From the NCBI GenBank assembly GCA_900542615.1, contig UQOG01000061.1, forward strand, positions 1 to 11,366: 11,366 bases of DNA, given 5' to 3'. Within the stretch, counting starts at the first letter, position 1, and each line of letters begins with the position of its first letter. Made by a program: the position numbers and the translations under genes. The notes beneath the pieces were generated by a model. That model saw only the letters and a program-made list of their open reading frames with translations, searched no databases and was not told where the DNA came from. Origin of the DNA: an uncultured Eubacteriales bacterium. Its GTDB lineage: Bacteria; Bacillota; Clostridia; Christensenellales; CAG-138. This document shows positions 1 through 5,219 of the stretch, one piece after another.

Positions 1-38
1 GGGCCGGACGACCGCCATCGCCGGGCCCGGGCGCAACC

Positions 39-73
39 AAAAAAAGCAAGGACAGGCATATACCCGTCCCTGC
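39..73 (-). terminator. Intrinsic terminator after ygeW
   Basis: Read on the minus strand, an 11-bp stem (GCAGGGACGGG pairing with CCTGTCCTTGC, two G-T wobbles) encloses the loop TATATG and is followed at once by seven T residues. It begins about 43 bases after the ygeW stop codon. It is a textbook Rho-independent terminator and implies that the leftward transcript from the regulator through ygeY and ygeW ends here. Positions 1-38 beyond it are GC-rich and show nothing I can identify. Confidence 0.9.
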
Positions 74-116
74 TCCATACCCGCCGCCTTTCCGGCAGCG
101 TGCTTGGGGTTTGTTT

Positions 117-1310
117 TTAACCGTCGTGGCGCTTGGCCGCCCGTGCCTCCAGCTCCTGGAGCTTGGCCACGGGGTCCTTCACCTTGGCCAGGAAGATCAT
201 GGCGGCGATGATGTAGGGCTTGTAGGAGGCCTCCTTGTACAGGGGATCCCGATAGCGGTCGAACACGCTGGCCGCCACCTCGCCCGCCTCGCAGGAAACG
301 TCGGTGATGTCCGCAGGCAGGCAGTGGAGATACATGGCCTTGCCATCCTTGGTAAGCTTCATCATCTCCTCGGTGCACTCCCAGTCCTTATGCTGGGCGT
401 TCTGGGCCAGAAGCCGCTTCTCCAGGGCCTTGATGCCCTCCATATCCCCCTTGCCGTAGAGCTCCGTGCGCTCTTCCATGGCCTTGAAGGGAGCCCAGCT
501 CTTGGGGTAGACCACGTCCGCATCCTGGAAGGCTTCCGCCATGGAGTTGGTGATCTCGAATTTGCCGCCCTGCTCGGCAGCGTTCTTCTTGGCCACCTCC
601 ACCACGTCCTCCATGACCTCGTAGCCTTCGGGATAGGCCAGCGTCACGTCCATGCCAAGGCGGGTCATCAGGCCGATGACGCCCTGGGGCACGGACAGGG
701 GCTTGCCGTAGCTGGGGCTATAGGCCCAGGTCATGGCCAGCTTCTTGCCCTTGAGGTTTTCGACGCCGCCAAAGAGGTTGATCAGGTGCAGGGCGTCCGC
801 CATGACCTGGGTGGGGTGGTCGATATCGCACTGGAGGTTTACCAGGGTGGGCTTTTGCTCCAATACCCCGTCCTTGTTGCCGGCGGTAACCGCGTCAACC
901 ACCTCGTGCATGTAGGTGTTGCCCTTGCCGATGTACATGTCGTCCCGGATGCCGATCACGTCCGCCATGAAGGAGATCATGTTGGCGGTCTCCCGCACGG
1001 TTTCCCCATGGGCGATCTGGCTCTTGCCCTCGTCCAGGTCCTGCACTTCCAGGCCCAGCAGGTTGCAGGCGGAAGCGAAGGAGAAGCGGGTGCGGGTGGA
1101 ATTGTCCCGGAACAGGCTGATGCCCAGCCCGCTATCGAAGATCTTGGTGGAGATGTTGTTCTCCCGCAGGTGCCGCAGCGCATCGGCAACGGTGAATACC
1201 GCCTCCAGCTCTTCCCGGCTCTTTTCCCAGGTGAGGAAAAAGTCGCCTTCATACATATCCTGGAAGTTCAGCTTCTGCAGTTTGTCGGTGTACTGTTTTA
1301 CATTGCTCAT
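117..1310 (-). CDS. ygeW: Knotted carbamoyltransferase YgeW
   Basis: This 397-residue cytoplasmic protein belongs to the aspartate/ornithine carbamoyltransferase superfamily. Visible signatures are the carbamoyl-phosphate loop STRTR (residues 71-75), HPTQ (165-168), and HCLPAD (329-334), the HCLP motif of ornithine-type enzymes. The segment EGKSQIAHGETVRETAN (about 94-110) matches the 80s loop region. Length and sequence style fit the YgeW group, whose physiological acceptor was long unknown. In purine-degrading clusters a ureido-acid substrate, with release of carbamoyl phosphate, is plausible, but that is inference. The ATG has AGGAGAGGGG upstream. The gene follows ygeY by 30 bases and is last in its operon. 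No carbamate kinase is visible in the window to use carbamoyl phosphate. Ornithine or putrescine carbamoyltransferase is a less likely alternative. Confidence 0.93.
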   Translation of the reverse strand: MSNVKQYTDKLQKLNFQDMYEGDFFLTWEKSREELEAVFTVADALRHLRENNISTKIFDSGLGISLFRDNSTRTRFSFASACNLLGLEVQDLDEGKSQIAHGETVRETANMISFMADVIGIRDDMYIGKGNTYMHEVVDAVTAGNKDGVLEQKPTLVNLQCDIDHPTQVMADALHLINLFGGVENLKGKKLAMTWAYSPSYGKPLSVPQGVIGLMTRLGMDVTLAYPEGYEVMEDVVEVAKKNAAEQGGKFEITNSMAEAFQDADVVYPKSWAPFKAMEERTELYGKGDMEGIKALEKRLLAQNAQHKDWECTEEMMKLTKDGKAMYLHCLPADITDVSCEAGEVAASVFDRYRDPLYKEASYKPYIIAAMIFLAKVKDPVAKLQELEARAAKRHDG

Positions 1311-1340
1311 GGTTTTTCCCCTCTCCTGCTATGTTCTAAT

Positions 1341-2702
1341 TTATTTGATGTCGTTGTTGGTCTTGCCGGCCCGGAACTGGCACACGTCCTCTTCCCCCTT
1401 GCCCTTGTAAAGGCCGGGGATGGCGGCGTATACTGCGGCGCAGGTAACCAGGTCCTGCTTCCAGGTGATCTCGTTGGGGGCATGGGCCTGGGACTCGGCG
1501 CCGGGGCCAAAGCCCACGCAGGGAATGCCGTAGCGGCCCTGGATGGATACGCCGTTGGTGGAGAAGGTCCACTTGTCCGTCAGGGGGCGGTTGCGCAGGT
1601 GCATGGAAGCCGGGTCGCCCACCCGCTTATCGCCGTAAAGGGCCTTGTGGGCGTCCACCACCGCCTGGACGTGGGGCGCGGTCTCCTTATTGATCCAGGT
1701 GGGGAAGTAGCACTCCGTCTCATAGACCAGGCCGGTCCAGGCGGGACGGTCGTACATATACATGGAAACCTTGGCGCCGTGCTTTTTGACGGAGGGCAGG
1801 GCTTCGATCTCCCGGATGCAGGAATCCCAGGTTTCGCCGGCGGTCATGCGGCGGTCCAGGGAAACGGAGCAGGAATCCGCCACCGCGCAGCGGCTGGGGG
1901 AGGTATAAAAGATCTGGCTGGTGGTGATGGTACCCCGGCCCAGGAAGCGGGCGTCCTCATAATGCTCGGGGTTGAATTCCGGCTCCAGCATCTTCACCAG
2001 GCCCTTGATCTCGTCCTCGGGGCCGCAGCCGTTTTCGTTGAGGGCTTCCACTTCCTTGAGGATATCCGCCATCTTGTAGATGGCGTTTTCGCCCCGCTCC
2101 GGCGCGGAGCCGTGGCAGGAGACGCCCTGCACGTCCACCCGGATCTCCATGCGGCCCCGGTGGCCCCGGTAAATGCCGCCGTCGGTGGGCTCGGTGGATA
2201 CCACGAACTCAGGGGTGAGGCCATCCTCGTTGTGGATATATTGCCAGCACAGGCCGTCGCAATCCTCCTCCTGGACGGTGGCCGCCACCAGCACGGTCAC
2301 GTCCGCGGGGATCAGGCCCAGGTCCTTCATGATCTTGGCGCCGTATACGGCGGAGACGATGCCGCCCTCCTGGTCGGAACCGCCCCGGCCGCCGATCTCG
2401 GTTTCGGTCTCAAAGCCTGCATAGGGGTCGAACTTCCAATTGTCCCGGTTGCCGACGCCCACGGTGTCGATGTGGCCGTCAAAGGCGATCAAACGGGGGC
2501 CGTTGCCCATGAAGCCAAGGGCGTTGCCCTGGGGGTCGATCTCGGCCCGGTCAAAGCCCAGCTTGTTCATTTCTTCGATGGTGCGGCGGATGACGCCCTC
2601 CTCCTCGCAGCTCTCGCTGGGGATGGCGATCAGATCCCGCAGGAACTTGGTCATGTCGGGCAAATAGTTTTGGGCGGCTTGCTTGATCTTTTCAAAATCC
2701 AC
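1341..2702 (-). CDS. ygeY: YgeY-family M20 metallohydrolase
   Basis: A 453-residue M20/ArgE/DapE-type amidohydrolase, expected to be cytoplasmic and to use two divalent metals (zinc or similar). The full metal and catalytic set is visible: GHIDT with H77 and D79, GGSDQEGG with bridging D110, catalytic and metal Glu pair E145-E146, E171 in STEPT, and the C-terminal H407 in AHAPNE. The segment SCHGSAPERGENAI (195-208) is the lid/dimerization-domain motif with H197. The YgeY group is annotated as a selenium-metabolism-linked hydrolase and occurs with ygeW and ygfK. In purine-degradation clusters it likely cleaves a ureido or N-carbamoyl amino acid; the exact substrate is inference. Translation starts at GTG (2700-2702), 8 bases after AGGAGG. 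It lies 47 bases after the regulator gene and 30 before ygeW. Confidence 0.93.
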   Translation of the reverse strand: MDFEKIKQAAQNYLPDMTKFLRDLIAIPSESCEEEGVIRRTIEEMNKLGFDRAEIDPQGNALGFMGNGPRLIAFDGHIDTVGVGNRDNWKFDPYAGFETETEIGGRGGSDQEGGIVSAVYGAKIMKDLGLIPADVTVLVAATVQEEDCDGLCWQYIHNEDGLTPEFVVSTEPTDGGIYRGHRGRMEIRVDVQGVSCHGSAPERGENAIYKMADILKEVEALNENGCGPEDEIKGLVKMLEPEFNPEHYEDARFLGRGTITTSQIFYTSPSRCAVADSCSVSLDRRMTAGETWDSCIREIEALPSVKKHGAKVSMYMYDRPAWTGLVYETECYFPTWINKETAPHVQAVVDAHKALYGDKRVGDPASMHLRNRPLTDKWTFSTNGVSIQGRYGIPCVGFGPGAESQAHAPNEITWKQDLVTCAAVYAAIPGLYKGKGEEDVCQFRAGKTNNDIK

Positions 2703-2710
2703 GGTTCTGT

Positions 2711-2716
2711 CCTCCT
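2711..2716 (-). promoter_or_regulatory. Ribosome binding site setting the GTG start of ygeY
   Basis: A perfect AGGAGG on the minus strand sits 8 bases before GTG at 2700-2702. There is no ATG at a comparable distance, so the non-ATG start is supported. The first residues (MDFEKIKQAA) fit an M20 N-terminal helix. Confidence 0.8.
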
Positions 2717-2749
2717 GTTTGATTTGCTAAATGGGGAAAATGGGGTGTT

Positions 2750-3391
2750 TCATTTGGAGTCCGAGCTGCTGTCCAGATAGGCGTACAGGCTGTATTTGCT
2801 GATGCCGAAATATTTGGCGATCTTGTCGCCGCTCTTGGTGATGAGCAATGCCCCCGCCTCGTTCAAAAAGGCGATGGCCCGCACCTTGTCGTCTTTGTTC
2901 ATCATGGCCACCGGCTTGCCTACCAGCTGCACGCTTTTTTCCAGCAGGTCGTCCAGCAATTCATTCACGTTGGTGGGGATCCGCTCGGGCTCCTTGCCCG
3001 GGCCCCCCCGCTGCACGAAGTTGTTGATGACGGACTGGGCCATCATCAGGTCGGTCAGGTCGTAATTGATGCAGAAGATTCCTGTGGCTTTTCCGGATTC
3101 GTCTTTGATGTAAACTGAGCTGGATCGAAGGATCCTTCCATCGTTGGTCTTGGTCAGGTAGTTGTAATGGTCCGGCAGATCCCGCCGGCCTTCCCGCATG
3201 GCGTCCAATACGATGCGGCTGGGCCCTGCCTTGGCGTCCCGCTTGGATACGTGGCCGTTTTCAATGCAGGCGATGGTATTCTCCGGGTCGTCCCCGGTCA
3301 GATCGTGGATCACCACCTCGCAATTGGCCCCAAACTGCAGCGCCAGTGCGTTGGCGATCCGCTTGAGCAGCTCCAGCACATCCCGTTGCAT
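2750..3391 (-). CDS. YheO-like PAS / helix-turn-helix transcriptional regulator
   Basis: A 213-residue cytoplasmic regulator. Residues about 5-115 form a YheO-type PAS domain (CEVVIHDL at 24-31; the SSSVYIKDESGKATGIFCIN region at 90-109 is the PAS beta-sheet core). Residues about 150-208 form the family's C-terminal DNA-binding domain, ending in a helix-turn-helix (GDKIAKYFGISKYSLYAYL, about 188-206). The same architecture is seen in DauR, which responds to a small ligand or partner protein. The start is ATG at 3389-3391, 6 bases after AAGGAGG. The gene heads the ygeY-ygeW operon and faces ssnA across the control region, so it is the natural candidate to regulate both arms and itself. The ligand is unknown; a purine or ureido intermediate is a guess. 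Activator and repressor roles cannot be separated from sequence. Confidence 0.88.
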   Translation of the reverse strand: MQRDVLELLKRIANALALQFGANCEVVIHDLTGDDPENTIACIENGHVSKRDAKAGPSRIVLDAMREGRRDLPDHYNYLTKTNDGRILRSSSVYIKDESGKATGIFCINYDLTDLMMAQSVINNFVQRGGPGKEPERIPTNVNELLDDLLEKSVQLVGKPVAMMNKDDKVRAIAFLNEAGALLITKSGDKIAKYFGISKYSLYAYLDSSSDSK

Positions 3392-3471
3392 ATCCGTCCT
3401 CCTTTTTCCCGCCCAAAAGGCCCGTCTTGGCCCTGGTCACCCCGATTTGGTCGATTGCTCTCTTAGTTTCC

Positions 3472-3499
3472 ATGATACCATATCCGGCGCGGAAATCAA
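3472..3499 (-). promoter_or_regulatory. Probable sigma-A promoter for regulator-ygeY-ygeW
   Basis: On the minus strand TTGATT (3499-3494) and TATCAT (3477-3472) are separated by 16 bases. The predicted start is near 3465, giving a leader of about 75 nt before the regulator ATG. An A/T tract at 3510-3522 lies where an UP element would sit. This is a consensus match only, with no transcript data. Confidence 0.6.
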
Positions 3500-3509
3500 T
3501 AGAAACCCG

Positions 3510-3540
3510 AAAAAGTTTTTTTGCTATCTAAAAATTTTTT
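3510..3540. promoter_or_regulatory. Paired A/T tracts between the divergent promoters
   Basis: Two elements of the form A5-G-T7 (3510-3522) and A5-T6 (3530-3540) have centres about 20 bp apart, close to two helical turns, in an otherwise GC-rich window. The first overlaps the UP-element position of the leftward promoter and the second the distal UP position of the rightward one. They could bend DNA, help RNA polymerase bind, or be a regulator site; sequence alone does not decide. Confidence 0.5.
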
Positions 3541-3559
3541 GTCTGGCCCGGCCTGGGTA

Positions 3560-3588
3560 TTGAAAGCGCCCTGTTTGTGTGGTAAAAT
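3560..3588 (+). promoter_or_regulatory. Probable sigma-A promoter for ssnA-ygfK-xdh
   Basis: TTGAAA (3560-3565) and TAAAAT (3583-3588) are separated by exactly 17 bases, a near-consensus housekeeping promoter. The predicted start is near 3595, leaving an unusually long untranslated leader of about 263 nt before ssnA. Because the core promoter looks strong, control may come from repression or from the leader RNA. Confidence 0.7.
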
Positions 3589-3636
3589 AAAGGCAATTCA
3601 AGGGAAATTCCGTTTTTTCCATTCTGTTAAGCTGTA

Positions 3637-3708
3637 AGGGAGTGCTGCGCGCACGGGCTGACGAAGATCCTTTCGTCCTCGTGCGCGTTTCTGGCATATT
3701 CGTTCCCT
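3637..3708 (+). ncRNA. Long bulged hairpin in the ssnA leader (candidate structured RNA)
   Basis: Four nested helices stack on one axis: AGGGA/TCCCT (3637-3641 with 3704-3708), GTGCT/GGCAT with two wobbles (3642-3646 with 3693-3697), CGCGCACG/CGTGCGCG (3648-3655 with 3680-3687) and GACGAA/TTCGTC (3660-3665 with 3672-3677) closing loop GATCCT. The internal loops are asymmetric: none/ATTCGT, G/TTTCT and GGCT/CT. It begins about 42 nt into the predicted transcript. I do not recognise a known riboswitch consensus (purine, NMT1 xanthine, molybdenum cofactor, guanidine). The run after the strong stem is only TTT, so it is a poor terminator. The two inner helices are well supported; the two outer ones are weaker. 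Confidence 0.45.
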
Positions 3709-3857
3709 GCCCTGGCTGTCAACCTTTGGCCAGCCCTTCCTTCCCATCCCAACCCTGATCGTCACAGCGTCCAGCCCGCCTGCCCCCCGGGGAAGGCAGC
3801 ACCCATCCCCCAGGACATCCATCCCAATTTACTGCATCGTCAAGGAGGTTTCGGCTC

Positions 3858-5198
3858 ATGTATCTGATCGCAAACGGAAAACTCATCACCCGGGACAGCG
3901 CCCTGCCCTATCTGGAAAACGGCGGCGTAGCTGTGGAGGGCGCCAAGATCCTGGAGGTCGGGGAAACCGCCGCCCTTAAGGCCAAATACCCCCAGGCGGA
4001 ATTTATCGACGCCAAGGGTATGGTCATCATGCCCGCCTTCATCAACGCCCATTCCCACATCTACAGCGGCCTGGCCAGGGGCCTTTCCATCAAGGGCCAC
4101 AACCCCACCAACTTCTTCGAGGTGCTGGACGGCATGTGGTGGAACATCGACCGGCACCTGACCCTAGAGGATACCCGCCGCAGCGCCTATACCACCTACA
4201 TCGATTCCATCAAGACCGGCTGCACCACCGTATTCGACCACCACGCCAGCTATTGCGAGATCGAAGGGAGCCTGTTCGCCATCGAGGAGGTGGCCAAGGA
4301 GCTGGGGGTGCGCACCTGCCTGTGCTACGAGGTGTCCGACCGGGACGGGGAGGCCAAGTGCGACGCAGCCATCCAGGAGAACGCCGACTTTATCGCCCAC
4401 TGTGAAAAGGAGCAGGACCCCATGGTCAAGGCCATGTTCGGCGGCCACGCCCTCTTCACCATTTCGGACCGGACCTTTGAGAAGATGGTCAAGGCCAACG
4501 ACGGCCGCACCGGCTTCCACATCCACGTGGCCGAGGGCATGAACGACGTATACGATTCCCTGCAAAAATACGGCACCCGCAGCGTGAACCGGCTGCTGAA
4601 CCAGGGCATCCTGGGGCCCAAGACCCTATTGGGCCATTGCATCCACGTAAACCCGGCGGAAATGGACATTATAAAGGAAACCGGCACCATGGTGGTGAAC
4701 AACCCGGAATCCAACATGGGCAATGCGGTGGGCTGCTCCCCGATCCTTCAGATGATCCAAAAGGGCATCCTGGTGGGCATGGGTACCGACGCCTATACCT
4801 TCGACATGCTGGAGAGCCTGAAGGTGGCCCTGATCATCCAGCGGCACCACGCCTGCCTGCCCAACGTGGCCTGGTGCGAGGTGACGGATATGCTCTTTAA
4901 GAACAACCGGGAGATCTGCGCCAAATACTTCCCCGACCCCCTGGGTATCCTCAAGGCCGGGGCTGCGGCGGACGTGATCGTGATGGATTACAAGCCCTTC
5001 ACCCCCTTTGGCGGGGACAACATCGACGGCCATATGATCTTCGGCATGACGGGCCGTCAATGCGAGACCACCATGTGCAACGGCCGACTGCTCATGAAGG
5101 ACCGGCAGCTGATCGGCATCGACGAGGAAGCCGTCAACGCCCGGACCCTGGAGGTATCCAAGAAGCTCTGGGGCCGGCTGAACCACTGCGAATATTAA
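3858..5198 (+). CDS. ssnA: Putative aminohydrolase SsnA
   Basis: A 446-residue metal-dependent amidohydrolase of the ATZ/TRZ, guanine-deaminase-like branch, expected in the cytoplasm. All family metal and catalytic residues are present: H65 and H67 (AHSH), H223 and E226 (HIHVAE), H260 (LGHCIH) and D311 (GTDA). The segment NNPESNMGNAVG (281-292) matches the conserved N-P-x-S-N loop. N- and C-terminal strands form the usual composite beta-sandwich around the barrel. Length agrees with E. coli SsnA. The family hydrolyses or deaminates C-N bonds in heterocycles; with YgfK and a xanthine dehydrogenase beside it, a purine ring or an opened purine derivative is the likely substrate, which is inference. 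The start is ATG, 9 bases after AAGGAGG (3842-3848). It leads the rightward operon, with ygfK 21 bases downstream. Guanine deaminase is an alternative reading. Confidence 0.92.
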   Translation: MYLIANGKLITRDSALPYLENGGVAVEGAKILEVGETAALKAKYPQAEFIDAKGMVIMPAFINAHSHIYSGLARGLSIKGHNPTNFFEVLDGMWWNIDRHLTLEDTRRSAYTTYIDSIKTGCTTVFDHHASYCEIEGSLFAIEEVAKELGVRTCLCYEVSDRDGEAKCDAAIQENADFIAHCEKEQDPMVKAMFGGHALFTISDRTFEKMVKANDGRTGFHIHVAEGMNDVYDSLQKYGTRSVNRLLNQGILGPKTLLGHCIHVNPAEMDIIKETGTMVVNNPESNMGNAVGCSPILQMIQKGILVGMGTDAYTFDMLESLKVALIIQRHHACLPNVAWCEVTDMLFKNNREICAKYFPDPLGILKAGAAADVIVMDYKPFTPFGGDNIDGHMIFGMTGRQCETTMCNGRLLMKDRQLIGIDEEAVNARTLEVSKKLWGRLNHCEY

Positions 5199-5219
5199 GC
5201 CACCAAGGAGGTAGATCCC

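Larger units (their letters stand above)
3392..3857. promoter_or_regulatory. 466-bp divergent control region between the regulator and ssnA
   Basis: No credible gene lies here. It holds a leftward promoter (3472-3499), an A/T-tract island (3510-3540), a rightward promoter (3560-3588) and a rightward leader of about 263 nt with a long hairpin (3637-3708), a C-rich tract (3740-3830) and the ssnA ribosome binding site AAGGAGG (3842-3848). It is the only long gap in the window and the obvious place for shared control of both arms. Confidence 0.75.

Noticed and set aside
111..2780. 889-codon open frame on the plus strand
   Set aside because: It lies antisense to ygeW and ygeY and crosses the gap between them. 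Its product has no recognisable domain and is rich in G, H, L and V, as expected from reading GC-rich codons backwards, while the opposite strand carries complete family motifs.
3598..3822. 74-codon minus-strand open frame in the ssnA leader
   Set aside because: It has no recognisable domain and overlaps the leader hairpin and C-rich tract, which explain the sequence better.
3595..3857. Known purine, xanthine, molybdenum-cofactor or guanidine riboswitch in the ssnA leader
   Set aside because: Context made these attractive, but I could not find their conserved core patterns. The structure is reported only as an unassigned candidate.
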